Assembly (NCBI GenBank): GCA_016718205.1
Contig: JADKEB010000033.1
Span: forward strand, 496,001-560,000
DNA length: 64,000 nt
Direction of reading: 5' to 3'
DNA from: Saprospiraceae bacterium
GTDB taxonomy: Bacteria; Bacteroidota; Bacteroidia; Chitinophagales; Saprospiraceae
This document shows positions 54,577-63,713 of the stretch, piece by piece. Position 1 is the first letter of the stretch; the number at the start of each line of letters is the position of its first letter. The notes below the pieces were generated by a model, which saw nothing but the letters and a program-made list of their open reading frames with translations, was not told where the DNA came from and made no database searches. The position numbers were made by a program, and so were the translations under genes.

Positions 54577-55968
54577 TTACTTTTTCCAAGGTAGCCTGTT
54601 TACCACTCTACCTATTTCAGTGCCATATCTCACACCTTCTTGAGCATCCATTTTAAAATGCACCCCAAGTGGCACTCTCGACCAAGCATTTTCATCTGCC
54701 ATTTCATAGAAGCTGCTAAATGTTCTCGGGTAACCTGAAAACTCTGACCTGTTTCTGTGGCAGTTGTCAGTCATGCCGTATGAATATCCAAAAACACTTG
54801 CAAGTGCTTCAGATGCTGCAGCTCCAAACGTGGCGTGACCGGAAGGATATGCAGGGAATGAAGGAGAAATACCTTTATCACCAGTAAGTGGGTTTTCCAG
54901 ATTTGGCTCCCATGTAGGATCTATTAATCTCTTGATATATGATTCAGGCCTTTCGATATTATACACATATTTTGAATTCCAGCATCCTATAGCTGCGTCA
55001 TGAAGCGCCATGCCCACTTTAGCATTGGCAACGATTGCTTCTTCGAGGCTACAATTTTCGTTTTCATATACCTGATTGGCAATGGCAATAAATCTTGTAG
55101 GGGGCGAAAAAGTAAGTCCTAACAGGTCATCACTCCAAAACTCTCCTACCCACTCCGTCTGATAAGAAAGCGAAGGTGTATTTTGTCTCATTACCTCCAA
55201 AGCCTGATTATAAAGTGTGGAGTTTGGATTTTCACTATATTCTCCTACATAATACCTAAAATCTCTGCATACTTTCATATCATCTTTGATAGCAAGGGTT
55301 TTACCTTTACCCCAGTAAGGAAACATGCCTTCACCTGGTCCTGGTACAGTAGGAGTCCATGCACCTGGCTGCTTCAATCTGTCTCTCCAATTGTTTTCCT
55401 TAAATGGATCTTTGTAGCCATCAAAAGTAGCTGCATCGGTCTTCATCCAGTCCCAGAAAACAGCAGCTACAGCTTCTCCGTGATTTTTTGATCTTATAAA
55501 TATCTCCTGTCCCGCCTGATCAAGAAATAATTTTTCATTTTTGTCCGATAGTTCTTTTATGCGGGCATATAGCGTTTTGTCTACTTCAGGTAGTAACCTA
55601 CTGAACATAAAATTATTGACAGCATTGATCACTGTTGGCCAGTGGTACTCCTGATTTGGAAATACTTTAGGCACATTCAGTCCCTGATATCTCGGAGCCA
55701 ATGAATTGTATTCAGGCATTCCGGATACACAAGCTTCATATCCTGCCAAACCCAGATAACCTAAAGCATTGGCTGTAGGACAAGGTCTGTACCCTGCAGC
55801 GTGTCTTTCGATTTCCATCCATAGGGTATTCCATTCATTAACTACTTTGAAATCATACTGATCTACGGTTTTTACAGCGGTAGTCGTTTCTTCTGTTATG
55901 TCTTTTTTACATCCTGCTACGGATATGGCGAATATAAAGAGATACAGAATTTTGGTATAAAACTTCAT
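54577..55968 (-). CDS. Vanadium-dependent haloperoxidase / PAP2-family lipoprotein
   Basis: 463 residues, intact. The lipobox AISVAGC (Cys 20) indicates a lipoprotein. The three vanadate/phosphate-binding motifs are complete: K-x6-RP (KYVYNIERP), PSGH (AYPSGHATFG) and SR-x5-H-x3-D (SRVPLGVHFKMD). These are shared by vanadium haloperoxidases and PAP2 acid phosphatases; the long helical N-terminal part favours the haloperoxidase-like group. Activity (halide oxidation versus phosphatase) cannot be told from sequence. A canonical promoter lies 52 bases upstream and a terminator downstream, so it is monocistronic. Confidence 0.85.
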   Translation of the reverse strand: MKFYTKILYLFIFAISVAGCKKDITEETTTAVKTVDQYDFKVVNEWNTLWMEIERHAAGYRPCPTANALGYLGLAGYEACVSGMPEYNSLAPRYQGLNVPKVFPNQEYHWPTVINAVNNFMFSRLLPEVDKTLYARIKELSDKNEKLFLDQAGQEIFIRSKNHGEAVAAVFWDWMKTDAATFDGYKDPFKENNWRDRLKQPGAWTPTVPGPGEGMFPYWGKGKTLAIKDDMKVCRDFRYYVGEYSENPNSTLYNQALEVMRQNTPSLSYQTEWVGEFWSDDLLGLTFSPPTRFIAIANQVYENENCSLEEAIVANAKVGMALHDAAIGCWNSKYVYNIERPESYIKRLIDPTWEPNLENPLTGDKGISPSFPAYPSGHATFGAAASEALASVFGYSYGMTDNCHRNRSEFSGYPRTFSSFYEMADENAWSRVPLGVHFKMDAQEGVRYGTEIGRVVNRLPWKK

Positions 55969-56019
55969 TATAACTAATTTTAGAGTTTAAGAATTTATTT
56001 TAGGGTATTAAAAACTTTG

Positions 56020-56050
56020 CAAAAGTACGCAGTTTATTAAAATATACAAA
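56020..56050 (-). promoter_or_regulatory. Complete Bacteroidetes promoter (TTTG-N19-TACTTTTG)
   Basis: On the minus strand TTTG (56047-56050) is followed by exactly 19 bases and TACTTTTG (56020-56027), matching the -33/-7 consensus TTTG-N19-TAnnTTTG. It drives the haloperoxidase-like gene and is the best promoter in the window. The rest of 55969-56316 shows nothing else. Confidence 0.75.
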
Positions 56051-56316
56051 CTTTTGACTATCAAATGTTAAGAAAAATGCATCAATTTTTTGTGCATATT
56101 TGTAAGATATTATTAATGTTTTGTATATGCATTTTCTTTTTTGTTCATATATTGTTATAAATTGTGTTTATTCTTGTATAAGGAAAACTTATTGTCTTTA
56201 AATTACGAGGGTTGCATTAGTCAAGATATCTGAAGGATTGGTTCGGATACATACCAAAGAGGATCTACTGTCTATTGAAAATTACGAATAAAATCATTGC
56301 AAACAATTTTGTGATA

Positions 56317-56577
56317 AGAGTATGTTTAAATTTTTATGTTTGAGCGAAAGCGAGGAAATTTAATTTTGGACAAGATGACCGAATGGTCTCGTCTGTGACG
56401 AGAATTGAGTAAAATACTTTACTCAATAAAGAAGGAACTGCGAGCAGCTGCTCGCAGCGAATACTGAATATAGCCGGAAGCTCAAGCGTAGCTTGACGCG
56501 GTACGCCGAAAAATATAACGCTGGATAAAATTAAATTTGCCGCTTGGAGCCAAATGATAAAAGTTTAAACATACTCT
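56317..56577 (-). repeat. E1 element, copy 3 (261 bp, inverted)
   Basis: Perfect 14-bp ends AGAGTATGTTTAAA (56317-56330) and TTTAAACATACTCT (56564-56577). Inside, the same blocks as copy 1 appear in reverse complement (CCGCTTGGAGCCAAATGAT, GCGGTACGCC, TTTGAGCGAAAGCG). It also has an internal hairpin GCGAGCAGCTGCTCGC (56432-56447). TAA flanks both sides, the complement of the TTA around copy 1. Confidence 0.8.
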
Positions 56578-56688
56578 AAGCTATCTCTAAACGTTTTCAA
56601 TCATTTTTCTGCCTATATAGAATTGCGTTTTTTATAGTTCTTATTTTAAGTTCCTGTATGATTGTATAATTTACAAAGGGATATTGTT

Positions 56689-56696
56689 TACTTTTG
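56689..56696 (+). promoter_or_regulatory. -7 promoter element TACTTTTG before argS
   Basis: Exact TAnnTTTG match 31 bases before the ATG at 56728. Confidence 0.5.
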
Positions 56697-56727
56697 CACA
56701 TTCAAAAATGATAATAGTTACAATTTC

Positions 56728-58565
56728 ATGCTCGAATCGATACAAAGTAAATTTTCTGAAGCCATCCTTTCTCTTTTTGATATAAATATGTCTCAGGATG
56801 AAATAGTCTTCAATGAAACCCGGAAAGAGTTCGCTGGTGATTATACATTTGTGATATTCCCGTTAGTGAAGTCTTTAAAAAAATCTCCAAAGGAGGTCGG
56901 AGACTTACTAGGCCAATGGATGAAAGCCAATGAAAAGAGTTTTAAAGATTATGAAATAGTACAAGGGTTTCTTAATTTTACCTTACAGGACGATTTTGGG
57001 CAACTTTATTGGTACGTATCAACAAAACGGACAGACTGGGATACCAACAGGCAAATCGGAAAAAAGTAATGGTGGAGTTTTCTTCTCCCAATACCAATAA
57101 ACCGCTACATCTTGGACATATAAGAAATATATTGCTTGGATGGTCTTGCAGCAAAATATTGGAAGCCAATGGTTTTGAAGTGATCAGGACTCAGGTGATC
57201 AATGACAGAGGCATAGCTATATGCAAAAGTATGCTCGCATGGCAAAAATTTGGAAAAGGTAAGACACCGGAAACAACAGGTATCAAAGGAGATCATTTTG
57301 TAGGAGACTATTATGTCCTTTTTGAAAAGGCATTTGTCGAAGAATATGAAAAGTTTCAACTTACAGAATTGGCTACCGTTGTATATGAAAAGAATAAAAA
57401 GGAAGGCCAGGATAATATTGCTTTTTTTAAAGATTATAAAAATACCTATTTCAATACTTATAGTGAACTAGGGGCTCGGGCAAAATCAATGTTATTGGCA
57501 TGGGAAGCAAAAGACCCCGAGATCACTGCCCTCTGGAATAAAATGAATACCTGGGTGTACGATGGCTTTGATGTGACATATGAATCATTGGGTGTACACT
57601 TCGATACCCTGTATTATGAGTCGGACACCTATTTACTGGGCAAAAAAGCCGTGGAAACAGGGCTGAGTAAAGGTGTCTTTTACAAGGAAGATGATGGAAG
57701 TGTCTGGGTAAACCTCGAAGATGCCGGTATGGACAAAAAAGTGGTACTGCGGAGTGATGGTACAGCTGTTTATATCACGCAGGATATAGGTACTGCGCAA
57801 AAAAGGTATGAAGATTTCAGTATCAGCAATATGGTCTATACTGTGGCAGATGAGCAGGATTATCATTTTAAAGTGCTTTTTGAAATATTAAAAAGACTGG
57901 GAGAACCTTATGCTGATGGCCTGTTTCACTTGTCCTACGGCATGATAGATCTACCTACTGGGAAAATGAAATCCCGCGAAGGCACCGTAGTGGATGCTGA
58001 CGATCTGATAGCAGAAGTCATCAATGAAGCTACTGAAATGTCAGCAGAAAGAGGAGAAATCACAGCCTTACCTGAAGGTGAACAGAAAAATATTTTGAAG
58101 CAAATTGGGTTAGGTGCACTTAAGTTTTTTATCATCAAAGTGCAACCGCAAAAGCGAATGATCTTTGATCCTAAAGAATCAGTGGATATGCAGGGACAAA
58201 CTGGTCCATATATCCAAAACGCTTATGTCAGAATACAATCTTTGAAAAGAAAAGCGGAAGATGATACACTAGTCGATTACTCCGGGTATAAAGATCATCG
58301 GGAGCAGGAAAAGGCGTTATTGAAACACTTGATTGCCTTTCCTGAAGTGGTAAAGCAAGCAGGGGCATCATATGACCCATCTTCTGTAGCCAATTATGCG
58401 TACTCTCTGGCCAAGGATTTTCACAGGTTTTATCATGATGTGCGCATACTGAATGCTGAGACAGATGAAGCAAAGGCATTCAGGATAGCGCTGAGCGATG
58501 AGGTAGGAAAGGTCTTATTTTCAGCATTCGACCTTTTGGGAATAGAAATGCCGGTTAGAATGTAG
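56728..58565 (+). CDS. argS: Arginyl-tRNA synthetase, one frameshift
   Basis: The ATG at 56728 (MLESIQSKFSEAILSLFDIN) begins the N-terminal Add1 domain; an open frame upstream to 56662 is not needed. The catalytic domain has SSPNTNKPLHLGHIRN (HIGH-type) and, later, GKMKSREGTVVDADDLI. The C-terminal DALR anticodon-binding domain includes AFPEVVKQAGASYDPSSVAN and FYHDVRILNAE. The reading frame changes once at about 56996, where a TTTT run should be TTTTT (repaired: DDFWATLLVRINKTD). As argS is essential and single-copy in most bacteria, the indel is probably an error. glnS follows 32 bases later. Confidence 0.9.
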
Positions 58566-58597
58566 TTTTTATAAAAAATATCAGGAATAATATAATC

Positions 58598-60277
58598 ATG
58601 ACGGAAGAAAAGAGAGAATCTCTCCATTTTATAGAACAAATCGTAGAAGAGGATATAAAATCAGGCAAACATGACGGAAGGATCCTGACAAGGTTCCCGC
58701 CTGAGCCCAATGGATATCTGCATATAGGACATGCGAAAGCGATTTGCATCAATTTTGAAACTGCTAAAAAGTATGGTGGCAGGACCAATCTCAGATTTGA
58801 CGATACTAATCCCACTACAGAAGAGACCGAATATGTGGACTCTATCATGGCTGATATTCATTGGCTCGGATTTGAGTGGAAAGATGAACCGCTGTATGCA
58901 TCAGATTATTTTGATAAATTATATGAATTTGCGGTCCGGCTCATTGAAAAAGGATTGGCATATGTGGATGACAGTACTCCGGAAGAAATCGCTTCAATGA
59001 AGGGAACACCTTCCACTCCAGGTGATGAAAGTCCTTATAAATCAAGAAGTAAGGAAGAGAATCTGATGCTTTTTGAAGGAATGAAAAATGGTGCATTTCC
59101 GGACGGATCGAAAGTCCTGCGTGCCAATGTAGACATGACATCACCCAATATGCTGATGAGAGATCCCGTCATATACCGAATCAAAAAAGAACATCACCAC
59201 AGGACAGGAGACGATTGGTGTATTTATCCTATGTATGATTTTGCACATGGTCAGTCAGACTCAATAGAAGGGATCACTCATTCTTTATGTTCGCTGGAGT
59301 TTATACATCACCGGCCACTTTATGACTGGTTTATAGAAAAGCTTGAAATATTTCCTTCGCGGCAGATAGAATTTGCCAGAATGAATGTGGAATATATGAT
59401 CACTTCAAAACGCAAATTGTTGAAATTAGTCAATGAAAATTTTGTGGCAGGATGGGATGACCCAAGAATGCCCACGATATCAGGGATGCGTAGGAGAGGA
59501 TATCCACCTGCTGCCATCAGGACATTTTGTGATAAAGCAGGAGTGGCCAAGAGAGAAAATACCATTGAGATCAGTCTTCTGGAATCATGTGTAAGGGACG
59601 AATTGAACAGAACAGCTTTGCGCGCAATGGTAGTCATCGATCCTATAAAAGTGATCATTACCAATTATCCTGAAGGTCAATCAGAAATACTAAAAGCTGA
59701 AAACAACCCCGAGGATCCATCATCAGGACACAGAGATGTTTTATTCAGCCGGGAATTGTACATAGAGCGGGAAGATTTTATGGAAAATGCCCCGCCAAAA
59801 TATTTCAGAATGACTCCCGGAGCGGATGTAAGGCTCAAGCACGCTTATATTCTGCACTGTACAGGGGTGAAAAAAGATAATGATGGAAATATACTTGAGA
59901 TTACTGCCACATATTATCCTGACAGTAAATCAGGTGAAGATGTCTCCGGTATCAAACCGAAAGGCACCTTACACTGGGTCAGTATTGCAGATGCCGCACC
60001 TTGCGAGATAAGATTGTATGACAGACTATTTACAGTTCCGGATCCCACTGCTGACCAAAATGTTGACTTTTTGTCATTTTACAACCCAAAATCATTGGAA
60101 TTGGTGTCTGATGCCAGAATGGAATCATCACTGCTGAGTGCAAAATCTGGTATGCAATTTCAATTCTTGCGACAAGGATATTTTTGTGTTGATAAGAGCA
60201 GCACTTCTGATCGCATTGTATTCAATAAAACGGTAGGACTGAAAGACAGTTTTTCTAAAGAAGTGAAAAAGGGCTAG
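58598..60277 (+). CDS. glnS: Glutaminyl-tRNA synthetase
   Basis: 559 residues, intact, close to the usual 550-560. The class I motifs are PEPNGYLHIGHAKAI (HIGH) and MITSKRKLLKLV (KMSKS counterpart). The Gln-specific region RFDDTNPTTEETEYVDSIMA and the C-terminal anticodon-binding beta barrel (RLYDRLFTVPDP) are present, separating it from glutamyl-tRNA synthetase. It loads glutamine onto tRNA-Gln. It lies 32 bases after argS, so the two synthetases are probably cotranscribed. Confidence 0.93.
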   Translation: MTEEKRESLHFIEQIVEEDIKSGKHDGRILTRFPPEPNGYLHIGHAKAICINFETAKKYGGRTNLRFDDTNPTTEETEYVDSIMADIHWLGFEWKDEPLYASDYFDKLYEFAVRLIEKGLAYVDDSTPEEIASMKGTPSTPGDESPYKSRSKEENLMLFEGMKNGAFPDGSKVLRANVDMTSPNMLMRDPVIYRIKKEHHHRTGDDWCIYPMYDFAHGQSDSIEGITHSLCSLEFIHHRPLYDWFIEKLEIFPSRQIEFARMNVEYMITSKRKLLKLVNENFVAGWDDPRMPTISGMRRRGYPPAAIRTFCDKAGVAKRENTIEISLLESCVRDELNRTALRAMVVIDPIKVIITNYPEGQSEILKAENNPEDPSSGHRDVLFSRELYIEREDFMENAPPKYFRMTPGADVRLKHAYILHCTGVKKDNDGNILEITATYYPDSKSGEDVSGIKPKGTLHWVSIADAAPCEIRLYDRLFTVPDPTADQNVDFLSFYNPKSLELVSDARMESSLLSAKSGMQFQFLRQGYFCVDKSSTSDRIVFNKTVGLKDSFSKEVKKG

Positions 60278-60301
60278 TCAGCGGTTAGCTAAAAATCATC
60301 A

Positions 60302-60418
60302 ATCCCGTCAGGGATATTATATGGGTAAAAAACCAGAACGGCGGTATCTCTCGTCCCGTAAGGGACGAATCAACAACAAAATCAAATCCTTTCTTACCAT
60401 ATTTTGTGCCTACGGCAC
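60302..60418. repeat. Cluster of three REP-like palindromes
   Basis: ATCCC-GTCA-GGGAT (60302-60315), TCGTCCC-GTAA-GGGACGA (60351-60368) and GTGCC-TAC-GGCAC (60406-60418) lie in 117 bases just before a RAYT transposase remnant. REP-like palindromes next to RAYT genes are a known pairing. Confidence 0.65.
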
Positions 60419-60440
60419 TATAAGATGACAATATAAAAGA

Positions 60441-60704
60441 CTATGGCTCGATATCATAGCCTACAGGTTTAAATACATATCTTTCGTCATATTTCACATC
60501 AAATTTTTCTAAAAAATCGAGGTGCATTTCATTTTTTCGCACTGTGCTTGATTTCTTATCAAGTTTCGTTTGTTCGTCGTAGCTTTTAACTACGATGCAA
60601 TATATTATATATAATTCATCCTTCCACGATTTTAGAATAATACATTCCCTGTTTTGAACAGCAAAAACTACTTGAATATGTATTTGCGTATAAGTATTAG
60701 CCAT
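60441..60704 (-). pseudogene. REP-associated transposase (RAYT) remnant interrupted by an E3 copy
   Basis: The N-terminus MANTYTQIHIQVVFAVQNRE, with SWKDELY, matches IS200-like Y1 transposases (the HIQ motif region). The last 24 residues (FLEKFDVKYDERYVFKPVGY) match their C-terminus. The middle, including the catalytic tyrosine, is replaced by E3 sequence (60521-60607). The frame happens to stay open through the repeat. Confidence 0.72.
60521..60607. repeat. E3 element, truncated copy (87 bp)
   Basis: Identical to 16921-17007 except for one C-to-T change. It keeps the left terminal repeat and the TCGTAG/CTACGA hairpin but lacks the right end. Confidence 0.8.
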
Positions 60705-60744
60705 TTATAAAGTTGTTTTTTAGTAAGAAAAACAAAAATATTAT

Positions 60745-60761
60745 TAGTTTAAACATACTCT
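60745..60761 (-). repeat. Solitary E1 end
   Basis: AGTTTAAACATACTCTT matches the terminus of E1 copies 1 and 3. No partner end is seen nearby. Confidence 0.5.
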
Positions 60762-60766
60762 TACTC

Positions 60767-61249
60767 TTAATCTATCTCAGTGAGGAAGAGAGGTCGTGAC
60801 AGTGTTTCTTCCAGAGAAATAAAAGTTTCTGTTCTTTGAATACCTTTGATATTCTGGATTTTTTTGGAAAGAACATCCCTGAGATGTCCGGTATCTTTGC
60901 ATATTATTTTGGCAAAAATACTATAATTGCCTGTAGTATAATGAGCATCGACTACTTCTTTTATTTTGAGCAATTCAGCTTTGACACCTTCATACATGTT
61001 GGATTTTTCAAGGTAAATGCCTAAAAAGGCGGTGATATCAAATCCAAGATTTCCATAATCAAGATCTGCCCTGATGGCCTTTATGAGTTTGGCGTCAGTG
61101 AGTTTTTTGATTCTAACATGAACTGTACCAGGGGAAATAAACAATTTTTTTCCGATTTCCGCATAAGAAAGGCGCGCATCTTTAGCCAGAATTGACAAAA
61201 TTTTTGAATCTATGTCATCCAGCTCCAAATGTTTTTTTTTTGAAATCAT
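60767..61249 (-). CDS. Lrp/AsnC-family transcriptional regulator
   Basis: 160 residues, intact. The N-terminal helix-turn-helix (about 8-58) reads DDIDSKILSILAKDARLSYA, EIGKKLFISPGTVHVRIKKL. The C-terminal RAM ligand-binding and oligomerisation domain (about 70-150) includes FLGIYLEKSNMYEGVKAEL, VVDAHYTTGNYSIFAKIICKD. Members sense amino acids and regulate their metabolism. It is divergent from the S41 peptidase gene. A -7 element is present upstream at 61264-61271. Confidence 0.87.
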   Translation of the reverse strand: MISKKKHLELDDIDSKILSILAKDARLSYAEIGKKLFISPGTVHVRIKKLTDAKLIKAIRADLDYGNLGFDITAFLGIYLEKSNMYEGVKAELLKIKEVVDAHYTTGNYSIFAKIICKDTGHLRDVLSKKIQNIKGIQRTETFISLEETLSRPLFLTEID

Positions 61250-61263
61250 GTGCCAATTTTAAA

Positions 61264-61271
61264 CAAAGGTA
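61264..61271 (-). promoter_or_regulatory. -7 promoter element TACCTTTG before the Lrp-type gene
   Basis: Exact TAnnTTTG match on the minus strand, 14 bases before the start codon. Confidence 0.45.
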
Positions 61272-61437
61272 AAACAAATAAACGTATTTTTTGTAGAAGT
61301 ATCAGATTTGCATTTATGCTTAATCATGAAAAAAGCAATTAAAATCAGCTTGTTTTGGTCTCAATTTATTTGAAGTTTTTATTTTTGGCAGGAAATATGC
61401 AGTAGCAAATATTACCATATAATAATGATCGGTATTG

Positions 61438-63069
61438 ATGGAGGAACAAGAGGTAAAAGCAACATATAAAATCATACAGCCGCTGATGCTTTCGGCTTGT
61501 ATAGCAATAGGTATGATGATCGGGTATAAAATGAATGAAAAGCCCGAAAATGCATTGATAAGCACCATGGATTATCCTGTAGATAGTCTCATGATGACGG
61601 GTAGGGTAGAGGAGTTGATCCGTTTTATAGAAAACAAGTATGTAGATAAAGTGGACAGCGAAAAGCTTATCGCAGCTGCCTTGAAGGGTGTTTTTGAAGA
61701 ACTTGATCCGCACTCGATATATTTGTCTCCTGATGAAACAGAGTCTGTCAATGACCAGATGGACGGAGAGTATGATGGCATCGGAGTAGAAAATTTCATC
61801 ATCGACGATACAGTCCGTGTATCTGCGGTACTCAAAAATAGTCCTGCAGAAAAAGCCGGAATCAGGATTTTTGATAAAATTATCTCCATAGACGGAAAAC
61901 CTGTAACAGGTAAGGACACTAAATACTCTGATGTCAGAAACCTGCTAAAACAGAAATCCGGCACAAAAGTAAAAATGTATTTTCACAGAGGAAATACTCC
62001 TGTTTCTTTGGTTGTAACAGTGGGTGAAGTAGAAGTAAAAACTGTATCAGCTCAATATCTAAAGGATATACAAACCGTCCTTGTGAAGATAGATAGATTT
62101 GGAGACAACACTTACAGAGAGTTTATGGATGTCGTTGAGTTATACTTTTCCAAAAACAATGCGAAACACATTATACTTGATTTGAGAGATAATCCGGGAG
62201 GATTTTTGCCCGAGGCTACCAATATTTTATGTCAGATTATTGAAGAAAAAGACAGATTGCTACTATATACAGAAGGTCGGTCAAATAAAAAAAATGAATA
62301 TAAATCAACAGGAAAACGATTTTTTCCAATCGATCAGGTGGTAGTACTTATAGATGAAAATTCAGCATCTGCAAGTGAAATTATTGCCGGAGCGATTCAG
62401 GATTGGGATCGGGGTGTGGTGATAGGCAGGAGATCTTTTGGCAAAGGACTGGTACAGGAGCAATACAAACTCAACAATGGCGGAGCTGTCAGGCTTACGG
62501 TAGCCCGATATTTTACCCCTTCAGGCAGATCCATACAGAGAGACTATGTCGACAGAGATGAATATGATGAGGATTTTCATTCAAGATATCAGAACGGAGA
62601 CCTTTTCCATAAGGACAGTACCCTTATCAAAAATGGAGGTAAGTATACCACATTGCTACTCAAGCGTACTGTCGAAGGTTCAGGTGGTATCACCCCGGAT
62701 TTGTTTGTGGCCATGGATAGTGTTTATAAAAATGTAAATTACATGGAAACATTTACTTTTTTACCGGAATTTTCGTTCAGATATGCTGCAAAATATCATT
62801 CATCTATCCCAACAGCTATTAAAGCTTTTGATAACTGGATACTTCCTGATAAAGGTATAAATGAACTTAATACTTTTATAAAAGCCAATGTAGAGACCGA
62901 TCTAGTAGTCGGTAAAGAGCTATGGCCGTTTTTTAAGCTTGAAATCAAAAAACAAATACGCAATATTTTGTATAAAAAGGAGGATGCATCTGATTTTACA
63001 AATGATAAGTTTGTATCAGAAGCCGTGAAAGTCATCAAAAACAAAAAAGGAGTTGCTGATTTTAAATAG
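61438..63069 (+). CDS. S41-family C-terminal processing peptidase
   Basis: 543 residues, intact. ATG at 61438 is preferred over TTG one codon earlier. A membrane anchor (about 14-30, LMLSACIAIGMMIGY) leads to a periplasmic part. The PDZ domain (about 95-170) has GIGVENFIIDDTVRVSAVLK, SPAEKAGIRIFDKIISIDGK. The S41 core has LDLRDNPGGFLPEATNILCQ, the catalytic-Ser region VLIDENSASASEIIAGAIQD and the catalytic-Lys region GRRSFGKGLVQEQYKL. Such CtpA/Prc-like proteases trim or degrade envelope proteins. It is divergent from the Lrp-type gene and about 115 bases before crtZ. Confidence 0.9.
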   Translation: MEEQEVKATYKIIQPLMLSACIAIGMMIGYKMNEKPENALISTMDYPVDSLMMTGRVEELIRFIENKYVDKVDSEKLIAAALKGVFEELDPHSIYLSPDETESVNDQMDGEYDGIGVENFIIDDTVRVSAVLKNSPAEKAGIRIFDKIISIDGKPVTGKDTKYSDVRNLLKQKSGTKVKMYFHRGNTPVSLVVTVGEVEVKTVSAQYLKDIQTVLVKIDRFGDNTYREFMDVVELYFSKNNAKHIILDLRDNPGGFLPEATNILCQIIEEKDRLLLYTEGRSNKKNEYKSTGKRFFPIDQVVVLIDENSASASEIIAGAIQDWDRGVVIGRRSFGKGLVQEQYKLNNGGAVRLTVARYFTPSGRSIQRDYVDRDEYDEDFHSRYQNGDLFHKDSTLIKNGGKYTTLLLKRTVEGSGGITPDLFVAMDSVYKNVNYMETFTFLPEFSFRYAAKYHSSIPTAIKAFDNWILPDKGINELNTFIKANVETDLVVGKELWPFFKLEIKKQIRNILYKKEDASDFTNDKFVSEAVKVIKNKKGVADFK

Positions 63070-63184
63070 GCATTTACTACTACAAAAATGTCTTTTCAAA
63101 GTTTCGAATCAATAAAACAATTTTCTTGTATCATTTCATAAACCAACTATAACAATCCTTGTTATCCTTTGAAAATGGATTAAA

Positions 63185-63658
63185 ATGTTATTAAATATCG
63201 GAATCATACTGATCACTGTATTGGCGATGGAATTTGTCGCCTGGTCTGCTCATAAATATCTTATGCATGGCTGGTTGTGGATCTGGCATGAGGATCACCA
63301 CAAACCACATTATGAAAAGACGGGATTTTTTGAAAAAAATGATTTGTTTTTTTTGGTTTTTGCTTTACCGAGTATGCTTTGTTATATAGTGGGAACATTG
63401 TATATAGATTATCGTTGGGCACTGTATATCGGTATAGGAATTTCTATTTATGGTTTGATATATTTTTTGATACATGATGTATATATTCATCAGAGATTCA
63501 AATGGTTCAGGCAGCTTGATTCCAGATACAGCAGAGCCATCTTAAAAGCTCATGGAGCGCATCATGCAAAAACTAAAAAAGAAGACGGTGAGTCATTTGG
63601 CCTTTTGATTGTAAATCCGAAGTATTACATGAAAAAACGGAAGGTTGCCAGTATCTGA
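63185..63658 (+). CDS. crtZ: Beta-carotene hydroxylase (fatty-acid-hydroxylase superfamily)
   Basis: 157 residues with three or four membrane helices. The di-iron histidine boxes are complete: HKYLMHG, HEDHHKPH, HDVYIHQRF and HGAHH. Spacing and size match CrtZ, which hydroxylates beta-carotene to zeaxanthin, the usual yellow-orange pigment route of Flavobacteria/Saprospiraceae. No other carotenoid gene is in the window, so the substrate is assigned from family only. Confidence 0.85.
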   Translation: MLLNIGIILITVLAMEFVAWSAHKYLMHGWLWIWHEDHHKPHYEKTGFFEKNDLFFLVFALPSMLCYIVGTLYIDYRWALYIGIGISIYGLIYFLIHDVYIHQRFKWFRQLDSRYSRAILKAHGAHHAKTKKEDGESFGLLIVNPKYYMKKRKVASI

Positions 63659-63713
63659 TATACATAGGGGGCGATTTTTCATACACTTTATGAATCTATA
63701 TCTGTACGACGTA

